A DNA stretch of 64,000 nucleotides from Lachnospiraceae bacterium. Its GTDB lineage: Bacteria; Bacillota; Clostridia; Lachnospirales; Lachnospiraceae. Within the stretch, counting starts at the first letter, position 1. Each line of letters begins with the position of its first letter. A program made the position numbers and the translations under genes. Shown here piece by piece: positions 34,721-44,002 of this stretch. The notes beneath the pieces are model-generated. The model did no database searches, had not been told where the DNA came from, and was given only the letters and a program-made list of their open reading frames with translations. The DNA lies in the NCBI GenBank assembly GCA_900199595.1, contig FZRB01000008.1:62001-126000 (forward strand), written 5' to 3'.

Positions 34721-35776
34721 ATGAAAAAGAAATTTCTACTCTCTTTTTTGATGATCACCATGGCTGCCGGTCTTAGTGCCTGCCTGGATGATGAAGAATT
34801 TGATGAAAGCTACTATGATGGTGGCTACGAGGATTACGCATATTCAGAAACAGGTGAAAGCGGAGATAATTCTCAGGAAGACGACTCTTATCTGGATGAA
34901 TATCAATATTATTTAAATAGTCAGGAAAATCCTCAGGAATTCTACGATTACCCGGATGATTATCAGTACTATGATGAATCTTCCAGCAATAATACTTATT
35001 TCCCTTATGATGGAAGTCATGGTACTGCCAAAGAGCTTAGTGGTAATATAGCAATAATATCCTTATTTGTTAGTGACAAAACAACCTCATGGGATCTGGA
35101 AAATGCCGACAGCGAACTATATAGCAGGATTTATTCCAATCTCAATATAGCAACTGATTATCTGGAGAAAAACTGCAAGGAATATGGAAAGGATGTAAAT
35201 TTTATCTATGACTGGACTGAGCATCCGGAATTGTTTTATAGTTTTTCCGTAGATGTTGATTATAGTACCTTAGATGAAGATTCCAACTTTGACTATAAAG
35301 TTTGTGATGCTATAGATGCAAATGTACCTACTGCTTCTATTCTTGAGAAGGTTAATGCTGAGCAGGCTATATATATGATGTACTTTAATACACCCGGAAC
35401 CAATAGTACTACGAGCTGTACCAGAGTCTATTATGAAGGAGCTCCGAGACCATATGAGGTATGTTATATGTTATGCACCTGCATGAACACTGTTGACTGC
35501 CCGGCATGCTTTGCTCACGAGATTCTTCATACCTTTGGAGCGCCTGATCTGTATTATGCAGGAATGTCTAATATCACCCAGGAATATATAGATCAGATCA
35601 AAGACTCAGGTTTAAATGATATCATGAGAATAACCTCTGATCCGAATACATATCAATATGTTTATGATGATATTACTAATGAGATTACGGATATAACAGC
35701 TTATTATGTAGGACTTACAGATCATTCAGATACAGTAACTGAGTGGGGCTTTGCTCCTAGTGAACATGATAAATGA
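34721..35776 (+). CDS. Putative zinc metalloprotease lipoprotein (HExxHxxGxxD)
   Basis: 351 aa. Lipoprotein signal (lipobox LSAC, C21), then a strongly acidic, Tyr/Asp/Glu-rich region to about residue 95, then a globular domain carrying HEILHTFGAPDLYY: H266, E267 and H270 form the HExxH zinc site and GAPD gives the GxxD extension seen in immune-inhibitor-A-like (M6) and related metzincin-type peptidases. Overall it is not recognised beyond this motif. It should be anchored on the outer face of the membrane. It precedes the phosphatase/transglutaminase fusion by 52 bp on the same strand and probably shares its transcript. Confidence 0.72.
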   Translation: MKKKFLLSFLMITMAAGLSACLDDEEFDESYYDGGYEDYAYSETGESGDNSQEDDSYLDEYQYYLNSQENPQEFYDYPDDYQYYDESSSNNTYFPYDGSHGTAKELSGNIAIISLFVSDKTTSWDLENADSELYSRIYSNLNIATDYLEKNCKEYGKDVNFIYDWTEHPELFYSFSVDVDYSTLDEDSNFDYKVCDAIDANVPTASILEKVNAEQAIYMMYFNTPGTNSTTSCTRVYYEGAPRPYEVCYMLCTCMNTVDCPACFAHEILHTFGAPDLYYAGMSNITQEYIDQIKDSGLNDIMRITSDPNTYQYVYDDITNEITDITAYYVGLTDHSDTVTEWGFAPSEHDK

Positions 35777-35828
35777 TTTTATAAATAAAAAGAATTATTG
35801 ATGCTGTTATAGATTAGTTGGAGATATT

Positions 35829-38003
35829 ATGAAAATGAACAAGCTTTATTTAAAAAAATCATATATAACATTTTTCTTTATTTTATCATTTTTTATCTTT
35901 ATACCCTGTCTGGGAAATACCCTCGCAGCATCTGAAAATGGCTCTCCTGAACTCTCGGACTGCAGTATTGAATCCGAATCAGAGTTTGGCGGTATCTATA
36001 TTCATAATACTATAGATGAATTTAATTCCCTGGGGTTCGAATACGGCGACAGTATTAACATTTCTTTTTCTAATGGTTACGAAATAAAAGATATTCCTTA
36101 TTACAATGGATACTATACTAAAAATGGTGAAACGCTCCTTGTTGCTTATCCCGGCTACCCCTATATAAAGGCTGCCATTAACAATGGTGACGATCTCTGG
36201 AAAATTGCCGGTGTTACAGATACAGATACTGCAACCATCACTCTTCAGGAACGCGGAAAATACTTAAATATTCAGGAAGCAAGAAATATACATTATACCG
36301 ATGAACGAAATGATTATGCCAGTGATACTGTCTTCGCCAATTTCCGAGCAGTTCAGGCTGGAAATATAAAGAAGGATACATTATTCCGCGGAGCTTCTCC
36401 CTGTGACAACCAACACTCCAGAGCGACCTATGCCAATAAGCTAATTAAGGAAAATAGAATTGATTTTATTCTGGACCTTGCCGATGATGATGAAAAAATA
36501 AAGGGGTATATGGCTGAAGCTGATTATTCCTCTGATTATTTCAAATCTCTTTACGAGGCAGGAAATGTGGCTCCTATCAGACTCAATTCTAACTACGCTT
36601 CTCAGGAATACTCGATAAAACTGGCCCTCGGACTGACAGCTATGCTGGAGTCATCCGGACCTTATTATATACACTGTACTGAAGGTAAAGACAGAACAGG
36701 TTTTGTTTGTGTGCTTCTTGAAGCTCTGTCAGGTGCAAGCTATGATGAGATAAAAAAGGATTACATGATAACCTATGACAACTATTACGGAATCAACGAA
36801 ACCTCCGACAATGAAAAATATAACCTTCTCGCAGATAATCTTCTGAATCCAATGATCCAGTGCCTTGCAGAAGATGATAATGCGGACGTAAGAAATGTGG
36901 ATCTTGAAAATTGTGCTGAAAGATATCTCAGAAATGGTGGAATGTCTTCTGAGAACATAGAAAAGCTGAAAAAGAATCTCTGCACCTCCAAAACACCTTC
37001 CATACCTATTATTCTTACGGTGATCGTTCTTATTATAATTATAATAGCTGTACTTCTGTGGTGTTATAAGAAATATGGTAAAAAAAATACATCCCTTTTA
37101 ACGATTGTTGTTCTTTTCGCCATTTTAATTATTTCGACTCCAAAAACCGTTTTAGCCGAAGGTATAGAACCTTCCTCTGAAACAGCTACTGAGACAACAA
37201 CTGAGATTACAACTGAAACTACTACTGAAATTACTACCGAGATCACAACTGAGGCTACCACAGAAAAGCCCAAGCCAAAGCTTACTCCACAGCAGAAGCT
37301 CGATAAGGGAAAGTGGAAAATAAAACACGGTCACGTATACCATTACAACAAAGATGGGAAAAAAACAAAAGGGCTCGTGACTATCAAAGGGAAAAAATAT
37401 TATTTTGATAAAAAAGGGATTCAGCGTACAGGCTGGAGAAAGATAAAAGGAAACTATTATTTTTTTCGTATAAAGAACAAATCCAAAGGCTATATGGTTA
37501 AATCCAAAACCATAAACGGAATAAAGATAAAAAAAAACGGAAAAGCAAAGCTTTCCTCCTACGATACGAAGAGGAAGCTGAAGCTGATGACTTCTATTGC
37601 CGAAGATATGGATAAGATTACAAATTGTAAGATGTCACGTCTTCAGAAGATGCGCAAGGCGTATAACTATCTGATAAAGAAATATGAGATCGGTGGAAGC
37701 CAGAATTTCTATTATGAGAAAAACTGGGATATAACCTATGCTGCAAGAATGTATAGAGACGGTCATGGTGCCTGCTTTGAATTCGGAGCACTATATGCAT
37801 ATTTTGCAAATGCATGCGGAGCAAAATACTGCTATGCCGTATCCAGTGGCGGACACGGCTGGGCCGAAGTTAATAGCAAAGTATTTGATCCTAACTGGGA
37901 AAAAGGCACCGGACAGGATTATTTCAATATGGACTATGGGCTCAGCGGAGTCGGAGGACGCCCGGACTATGCCATAGCAAGAATGTATGTAAAGCGCATA
38001 TAA
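35829..38003 (+). CDS. Exported tyrosine phosphatase / cell-wall-repeat / transglutaminase-like fusion
   Basis: 724 aa. Signal peptide (1 to about 33); tyrosine/dual-specificity phosphatase domain with HCTEGKDRTG (C283, R289); helix (about 393-412); a second hydrophobic segment ending KTVLA (441-443) that reads like an internal signal peptide with a cleavage site; a TTE-rich repeat (about 450-480); two glucan/choline-binding-type repeats (VYHYNKDGKKTKG, KYYFDKKGIQRTGW); and a transglutaminase-like domain with the triad C649, H676, D687. Both enzymes would be outside the cell. The junction has an A8 tract (37080-37087): with one more A an independent ORF starting MVKKNTSLLTIVV would appear, so fusion by frameshift or slippage is possible. 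Confidence 0.8.
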   Translation: MKMNKLYLKKSYITFFFILSFFIFIPCLGNTLAASENGSPELSDCSIESESEFGGIYIHNTIDEFNSLGFEYGDSINISFSNGYEIKDIPYYNGYYTKNGETLLVAYPGYPYIKAAINNGDDLWKIAGVTDTDTATITLQERGKYLNIQEARNIHYTDERNDYASDTVFANFRAVQAGNIKKDTLFRGASPCDNQHSRATYANKLIKENRIDFILDLADDDEKIKGYMAEADYSSDYFKSLYEAGNVAPIRLNSNYASQEYSIKLALGLTAMLESSGPYYIHCTEGKDRTGFVCVLLEALSGASYDEIKKDYMITYDNYYGINETSDNEKYNLLADNLLNPMIQCLAEDDNADVRNVDLENCAERYLRNGGMSSENIEKLKKNLCTSKTPSIPIILTVIVLIIIIIAVLLWCYKKYGKKNTSLLTIVVLFAILIISTPKTVLAEGIEPSSETATETTTEITTETTTEITTEITTEATTEKPKPKLTPQQKLDKGKWKIKHGHVYHYNKDGKKTKGLVTIKGKKYYFDKKGIQRTGWRKIKGNYYFFRIKNKSKGYMVKSKTINGIKIKKNGKAKLSSYDTKRKLKLMTSIAEDMDKITNCKMSRLQKMRKAYNYLIKKYEIGGSQNFYYEKNWDITYAARMYRDGHGACFEFGALYAYFANACGAKYCYAVSSGGHGWAEVNSKVFDPNWEKGTGQDYFNMDYGLSGVGGRPDYAIARMYVKRI

Positions 38004-38010
38004 AATGATG

Positions 38011-38057
38011 ACAAAAATGTGACAGCCGCGAACCTGGTTCGTGGCTGTCATATTTTT
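38011..38057. terminator. Bidirectional terminator, copy D of the TGACA/TGTCA family
   Basis: TGACAGCCGCGAAC / GTTCGTGGCTGTCA around CTG (14-bp stem, one G-U pair), with A run before and T run after. It sits between convergent genes ending at 38003 and 38056 and can serve both. Confidence 0.88.
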
Positions 38058-39408
38058 AGCTCATTGGTATTAATAGTGTAATGCTGAGACCTTCACCGTT
38101 ACTCTCCGGAAGCAGTTCTCCGTTCATCTTCTCCATAAGCACTCTCGCGATATACAGACCGAGTCCATTACCGTCTTCCCCGCTCTCTTCCCACTGCTTT
38201 CCACGGTAGAACTTATTTGTTATTAATGCCAGTTCATCCTTCGGAACGCCGGGTCCGTAATCCCTGATCACCATTTCCAGATAATCATCAATTACCTTAT
38301 AGGATACATCTATCTCTGTTCCTGCATATTTATATGAATTGGATATTATATTTCCTAGTACCTGACTCATTCTTTTTGAGTCTGTTTGTATCAATACATT
38401 TGGAACCTCAGCTGTATTAATAAGCTCTTTATCATCGTACTTTCTGAGGATTTCAGGCAGAATCTTTGATTCCTCATCCTGGCAGTTAACCTTGAATTCT
38501 CCCAGATCATCAAGTGTTGATGTGAAGAGATCACTTACCAATATGTCTATCTGGTCTGCCTTTTTATAAATATTACCCAGCTTTTCAATCATTACAGAGC
38601 TATCAATCGCTCCTGTTTTTTCTGTAGGATTGTTCTCAGCTCCTGACTTAAACTTAGCCGTTAAGAGCTCTGTTGTCAGCTTGATTCCGGTTATAGGTGT
38701 TTTTAGATCATGACTCAGAGATGCCACAAGCTCACGTTCTCTTCTCTGAAGCTCTATCTCTCTCTTTTTGGATGCCGCCAGCTCCTCCCTCATGATATCG
38801 AAGCTCTCTGTAAATACACCAAACATGTTGTTGCTGCTCATTTCCAGCGGTGTATCCAGTTTACCCCGGGCTACATTTCCGGCAAAGGACTTCATCTTAT
38901 CAAAAGGATCCACTATATTCTTATGTATGTATAGACCGTAAAATAAGGCTGCCAAAATAAGAAATACCGAAAATATAATAAGTCCGATAATCATTTTGAT
39001 TCTCATTTTATGATAGACTGACATTTCGTTATCAAGCAGTATTACGCTGCCTGATACCTGTCCACCTCTGATAACATACATATAGGGATATCTGTTTTTT
39101 ATTGCCTTTTCTACTGTAAGCTTATCCACATCCTTTACTGTATTATTCTTTTTTATATTAGGAGAGTTATAGATCAGTTTATTAGACGAATCAAGGATTA
39201 TGTAGTCTACATTATAGCTCTTTTCATTCAGTACACTTAAATCATTCCAGTTTTCTTCTGCTATTTTGGCTATATCATTCAGGATGACTACTGTAGTATC
39301 ATCTTCGAAAGATCCTGAATAACTGTCTCTCGATATATATGCTAAAACAATGATTCCGAGAATAAGAATTATTGAGATTATACCTACAGCTTTATAATAG
39401 TTTTTCAT
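38056..39408 (-). CDS. Sensor histidine kinase (third paralogue)
   Basis: 450 aa: helices at about 7-25 and 139-160 enclosing an extracellular domain, HisKA with LVASLSHDLKTPITG (H233), intact ATPase motifs (ISNSYKYA, DYGPGV, GNGLGLYIA). It has clear common ancestry with the module 1 and module 2 kinases, but no ABC genes accompany it. Its regulator is encoded 21 bp upstream. Confidence 0.92.
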   Translation of the reverse strand: MKNYYKAVGIISIILILGIIVLAYISRDSYSGSFEDDTTVVILNDIAKIAEENWNDLSVLNEKSYNVDYIILDSSNKLIYNSPNIKKNNTVKDVDKLTVEKAIKNRYPYMYVIRGGQVSGSVILLDNEMSVYHKMRIKMIIGLIIFSVFLILAALFYGLYIHKNIVDPFDKMKSFAGNVARGKLDTPLEMSSNNMFGVFTESFDIMREELAASKKREIELQRRERELVASLSHDLKTPITGIKLTTELLTAKFKSGAENNPTEKTGAIDSSVMIEKLGNIYKKADQIDILVSDLFTSTLDDLGEFKVNCQDEESKILPEILRKYDDKELINTAEVPNVLIQTDSKRMSQVLGNIISNSYKYAGTEIDVSYKVIDDYLEMVIRDYGPGVPKDELALITNKFYRGKQWEESGEDGNGLGLYIARVLMEKMNGELLPESNGEGLSITLLIPMS

Positions 39409-39429
39409 ATTATATAAACACCTTCTGTA

Positions 39430-40128
39430 TTACTCTATTATATATCCCACTCCCCAGACGGTTTTTATTATCTTGGGATTTTTAGGATCAGCCTCCATTT
39501 TCTCTCGTAAATGTCTGATGTGAACAGAAAGCGTACCTTCACCTATGAATTCATCATTCCATACATTTTTCAGGAGCTCGTCCTTAGTTACTACTCGTCC
39601 TGTATTTTCTACAAGATAATAAAGAAGCTTATACTCCATAGCTTTTATGCTTACCTGCTCACCCTTTACGATCAGCTTATGTGTATTTGTATCAAGGCTT
39701 ATTTCGTCTGAAAGCTCTATAACTGTTGATTCAGAATTCTTTACAGCCCCTTTTGTTTTCTCATATCTGCTGAGGATAGCCTGAACCTTTGCCAGAAGGA
39801 TATTTAATGTATAGGGCTTTTTTATATAATCGTCTCCTCCTATTTTCAGCGCAATAAGAACATCGTCATCACTTGTTCTTGCGCTTATAAAAAGAATGGG
39901 CATATCGTACTTTTCCCTTATCTTTTTACAAAGCTCAAATCCGGAGGCTTCACCCAGATTAATATCCAGAAGCAGTAGTGAAACCTCTGTTTTATCCAGA
40001 AAATCTACAGCTTCATCGTACCCTGTAACATAAGCGGTCTTCACATCAAACATATTGAAATATTCAGCAGTAGACTGTGCTATCACTTCATCATCATCAA
40101 TTATAAGTACTTTATATTCATCCATCAT
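39430..40128 (-). CDS. OmpR/PhoB-family response regulator (third paralogue)
   Basis: 232 aa: receiver with D55 in LLLLDINLG and Lys in KPY; winged helix ending IIKTVWGVGYIIE. A second Met follows the first, so the start may be one codon later. No ABC operon follows; it might act on the conserved repeats of modules 1 and 2 or on the exported proteins at 34.7-38 kb. It is 43 bp after the dCache kinase gene. Confidence 0.93.
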   Translation of the reverse strand: MMDEYKVLIIDDDEVIAQSTAEYFNMFDVKTAYVTGYDEAVDFLDKTEVSLLLLDINLGEASGFELCKKIREKYDMPILFISARTSDDDVLIALKIGGDDYIKKPYTLNILLAKVQAILSRYEKTKGAVKNSESTVIELSDEISLDTNTHKLIVKGEQVSIKAMEYKLLYYLVENTGRVVTKDELLKNVWNDEFIGEGTLSVHIRHLREKMEADPKNPKIIKTVWGVGYIIE

Positions 40129-40171
40129 TTTAATTTCAGACCTTTTCCTGTTTACTTTTACTCTTCACATT

Positions 40172-43100
40172 TTACTCTGGGAAAAACTCCAGGATTTCAT
40201 CATCATCTGAAGCAGCCTCTTCTATAGAAGAATCGTCTATATCTATAATCTCACTAAGAATGTTTATTACCTTTTCATATTCCTCTATTAAAGAAGCATA
40301 CCCGTTAATAATTGTTTCCTCGTCATCATTCTGGGCAGCGCCCTCCTGAATCATCGCAAGTTTTGACAATTCATCAGCTCCGATAGTACGTGACGTACTC
40401 TTTAATGAATGCGCCTGAACCATGTATTCTTTCCATTTCTTATTATTGTAAGCCTCTTCCATGATAGCTTTCTTTTCAGGATATTGCTGTATATAGGTTT
40501 TTAAAAGATCCTTATAGAATTCACTGTCATTCATTGCATAATCCAGAGCTGCATCTATATTAAAGCCTTTATCACGTAGCAACTCCAGTTCAGGACTGAC
40601 TTCCTTTGTCTGTTCAGCCTGTTCTGTCTGCTCGATTTTTTCTTCTACGCTTTTTTCTGCTCCGGTTTCAGACTCATCCTCAAAGCAGTAGCTATCCTTT
40701 GGAAGATATTCTGTCAGTTTTTTCTCTAACATATCCGGATCAATCGGCTTGGTCATATAATCATTAAAGCCATTTGATATATACATATCCTTTGCCCCGG
40801 CTATGGCATTTGCCGTAAGAGCAATAATAACGGTAGTATCATCAGTCAGCCTGTCTTTCCTTATCTGCTTAAGGGTTTCTATACCATCCATATCCGGCAT
40901 CAGATGATCCATAAATACCACGTCATAATGCTTGCTGCGTAACATTTCAATAGCCTGATGACCACTTCCTGCAAGATCAGGAATAATCTCCAGCTTCTTC
41001 ATAAGTCCACGTGCTACCTTGAGATTCATATCATTATCATCTACAACAAGGATGTCAGCCTTAAGAATCCTGAGATTCTTCTTTTTCACATTTTCATTTT
41101 CTACTTTATGATGTCTCTGATATTCTCCCATAGGAGTGGCATCTATAATACTCTGGGTAATGCTGAAGGAGAAACTGGAGCCCTTTCCATATTCACTGGA
41201 AACATTTAAAGAACTGCCCATCAGCTTAAGGATACCTTCGACTATGGACATTCCGAGACCGGTTCCCTCGATATTTCTGTTTCTGCTCTCCTCAATTCTT
41301 TCAAAGGACAGGAACAGCCTTTCCATATCTTCCTGCTTTATTCCTATTCCTGTATCCTTTACCTCAACAAAAACAGTACATTCTTTGTCAGTTATCTCTT
41401 CTGTCTGTACAGAAAGAGTAATAGATCCTTTTTCTGTATATTTGACTGCATTTGTAAGAAGATTGGTTATGACCTGTCTGATTCTTACATCATCACCATA
41501 GAGCACCTGAGGAAGATTCTCATCTATATCCAGCACAAGAGACAGATCCTTTTTTTCAACTCTGTCTGAAATCATATTCACAAGACTGTCTATCATTTCA
41601 GCAGTATTGTAATTCACAGGAATAATCTCCATCTTTCCACTTTCTATTTTGGAAAAATCCAGAATTCCGTTTATCAGAGAAAGCAGCGTCCTACTCGCAC
41701 TCTTTATATCTGTCGCATATTCTCTTATATTTGAATCAGTACATTCTCTGAGAATCATCTCATCCATACCGATTACTGCATTTATAGGTGTTCTTATCTC
41801 GTGACTCATCTGAGCCAGGAAGTTAGACTTGGCTTTTCCGGCTTCCTCAGCCACATTTACAGCCTTGGACAGCTTTCTGTTCATTTCTGCCTGCGATTGG
41901 ATAACCTTGTTGAGCAGAATTATAACTACTACGATAATAGCAAGAACAAATATTCCATGGACTATAGCAAATGCCATCTGATACAGATAAACATACAGCC
42001 AGTCACATACCATTATCACAGAAAAACCGGTTGATTCATCTGTAATCCTCTGACCACATTTTTTTACTCCGTCATAATCCTTAAAAATACAGACTTTACT
42101 TTCTTTATCATAATAAGCTTCCACATATGGAGTATCAGTGATATTAACCTTTACGGAATCCGACATCTGGTACTTGTCATTGGGGTGATTGATTATATCT
42201 CCGTTTGAATCTACAAGAAATACATATGAATTATTATTATAACTGTTTCCGAATATACTGACTATCTTATCCATATACAGATCTATACCGAAAATCCCCA
42301 GAAATTCCTTGTTTTTTCCGTATACTATTTTAGATATGGTAATACAGTAATCACCGGTCTGTGCATCATAATATGGTGCAGATATACTATAACCCTCATT
42401 GGATTTTTCAGTCGATTTATACCAGGGTCTTTCCTCTACCTTCCAGCCCGGTTCAGGCTCCCAGCCATTATTCATTATAATGGTTTTCTCATTATATGGA
42501 TTTGCCAGATAACATACGGAGATACTAGGATAATTCTTAGCGACACTGTCCAGCCACTCAATGGCCTTGTCATAATCATCCATCAGCTCGGGGTCTGCCG
42601 AAATCGTATCTGTAAACATATTAAGAACTGTCATCTGCTCCTGCTTCCATTCCTCGAACTGATAGAAATTATAATTCAGATTGGAAGTAAGCAGATTATT
42701 AGACAGACCTTTACCTGTCATGTAATAAAACCACGTACTTCCCGATAATACAATTAGTAGCAGGATGACTATTACATTTCTCGATATTCGAATGGTTTTC
42801 GAAAGATCTTTGGAGGCTTTTCTCTGTCTGTTCCTTTTTTCCTCCATATTAGAAACGATAGAATTATATGAATTAAGATCGTTCATCAGATCCGTTATTC
42901 TTAGAACGGAGGTTTTTATACTGGCATAATCCTCTTTGGTATCTGAGGATTCCATATATCCTTTATTGCTTATGGAATTTATATTTTCTAATGGTTCACG
43001 GAGCTTCTGCACTATTCCTTCTACAAAAAGCTCTCTTCCCGCCTGAGCCTCTTCGCTCTTTATACGATTTCGAACTGTAAAAATATACAGGATAATGATC

Positions 43101-43978
43101 AGAATGAGCATAACTATATTTACAAGTATAGTTACCGTTACCTGCCTTATTGCAGATCTGTAGAGCTCACTGTTATTAACACTGAGTATCATGTACCAGT
43201 TATTTTTTGTCATTGAGTAGAAAACAGTATTTCTTCTTCCGTCTATCTTGGTTTCAAAGGATTCTCCGGATCCATTGTCTAATACATGATCAAATGCGTC
43301 TCCATAAGAGGATAAAGCCTTTTTCAGATCCTTCCCGACATATGACATATCGGAATATCCCACTATCAGTCCTTCAGCTGTTACTATCATCGCAACGCTT
43401 CCGTCACTGAGGGACATTTTTTCTATAGACTCCTGTATCTCAGAAAGGGTAAAGTCCATAGCCACAACTGTTTCGCCATCTGACAGAAGAACAGACAGGG
43501 TAAAGCACATTTCCCCTGTCATTTGGTCTATATATGGATCTGTTATAAATATCTCTCCCTTATTATCCACAGCTCCTATATACCAGTTTCTTTCTGTGGC
43601 ATGATAATCATCCGGAGCATCAAAATCAGGGATGATTTCCCATCCCTGACCTGCTATATATACATTAAAATTTACACCGTTAGAAACATCAAGCTGTGTA
43701 TTCTTCTGAGAAATAATATATTCCTCTAACACTTTTTTATCATCACTCTCATGCATCAGCTGCTCTGCACCGCTTGATACCTTAACCAGAGAGTTCTCGG
43801 CATTTGTTATATAATTTTCAAAATCTGTCTTGATATTGCTGATCTCAGACTGTCCTATCTGCTCAGTCTGATTCATCATCGAACGTATGATGACCCTCGA
43901 ATTTGTTACGATAATGATCACAAATAAAATAGTAAGAGCCAGAATAATAGCCAGATCAGTCATTTTAATCTTTCGCAA
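40172..43978 (-). CDS. Hybrid histidine kinase with two dCache sensor units, REC and Hpt
   Basis: 1268 aa. Unit 1: helix (about 9-27), double-Cache domain (about 30-275), helix (about 283-307), then a short helical segment VQKLREPLENI that looks like a HisKA helix that lost its histidine. Unit 2: helix (about 402-420), second dCache-like domain (about 425-655), helix (about 665-690), HisKA with [15 protein letters not shown] (H726), full ATPase domain (LLTNAVKYT, DTGIGI, GTGLGMSI), receiver (D1024 in FMDHLMPDMDG) and Hpt (AHSLKSTSRTIG, H1190). It should run a complete internal H-D-H phosphorelay driven by small external ligands such as amino or organic acids. It is co-oriented with the GGDEF/HD-GYP gene 24 bp upstream. 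Confidence 0.9.
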   Translation of the reverse strand: MRKIKMTDLAIILALTILFVIIIVTNSRVIIRSMMNQTEQIGQSEISNIKTDFENYITNAENSLVKVSSGAEQLMHESDDKKVLEEYIISQKNTQLDVSNGVNFNVYIAGQGWEIIPDFDAPDDYHATERNWYIGAVDNKGEIFITDPYIDQMTGEMCFTLSVLLSDGETVVAMDFTLSEIQESIEKMSLSDGSVAMIVTAEGLIVGYSDMSYVGKDLKKALSSYGDAFDHVLDNGSGESFETKIDGRRNTVFYSMTKNNWYMILSVNNSELYRSAIRQVTVTILVNIVMLILIIILYIFTVRNRIKSEEAQAGRELFVEGIVQKLREPLENINSISNKGYMESSDTKEDYASIKTSVLRITDLMNDLNSYNSIVSNMEEKRNRQRKASKDLSKTIRISRNVIVILLLIVLSGSTWFYYMTGKGLSNNLLTSNLNYNFYQFEEWKQEQMTVLNMFTDTISADPELMDDYDKAIEWLDSVAKNYPSISVCYLANPYNEKTIIMNNGWEPEPGWKVEERPWYKSTEKSNEGYSISAPYYDAQTGDYCITISKIVYGKNKEFLGIFGIDLYMDKIVSIFGNSYNNNSYVFLVDSNGDIINHPNDKYQMSDSVKVNITDTPYVEAYYDKESKVCIFKDYDGVKKCGQRITDESTGFSVIMVCDWLYVYLYQMAFAIVHGIFVLAIIVVVIILLNKVIQSQAEMNRKLSKAVNVAEEAGKAKSNFLAQMSHEIRTPINAVIGMDEMILRECTDSNIREYATDIKSASRTLLSLINGILDFSKIESGKMEIIPVNYNTAEMIDSLVNMISDRVEKKDLSLVLDIDENLPQVLYGDDVRIRQVITNLLTNAVKYTEKGSITLSVQTEEITDKECTVFVEVKDTGIGIKQEDMERLFLSFERIEESRNRNIEGTGLGMSIVEGILKLMGSSLNVSSEYGKGSSFSFSITQSIIDATPMGEYQRHHKVENENVKKKNLRILKADILVVDDNDMNLKVARGLMKKLEIIPDLAGSGHQAIEMLRSKHYDVVFMDHLMPDMDGIETLKQIRKDRLTDDTTVIIALTANAIAGAKDMYISNGFNDYMTKPIDPDMLEKKLTEYLPKDSYCFEDESETGAEKSVEEKIEQTEQAEQTKEVSPELELLRDKGFNIDAALDYAMNDSEFYKDLLKTYIQQYPEKKAIMEEAYNNKKWKEYMVQAHSLKSTSRTIGADELSKLAMIQEGAAQNDDEETIINGYASLIEEYEKVINILSEIIDIDDSSIEEAASDDDEILEFFPE

Positions 43979-44002
43979 CTTAAGTCCCCCACATCTGACG
44001 CA

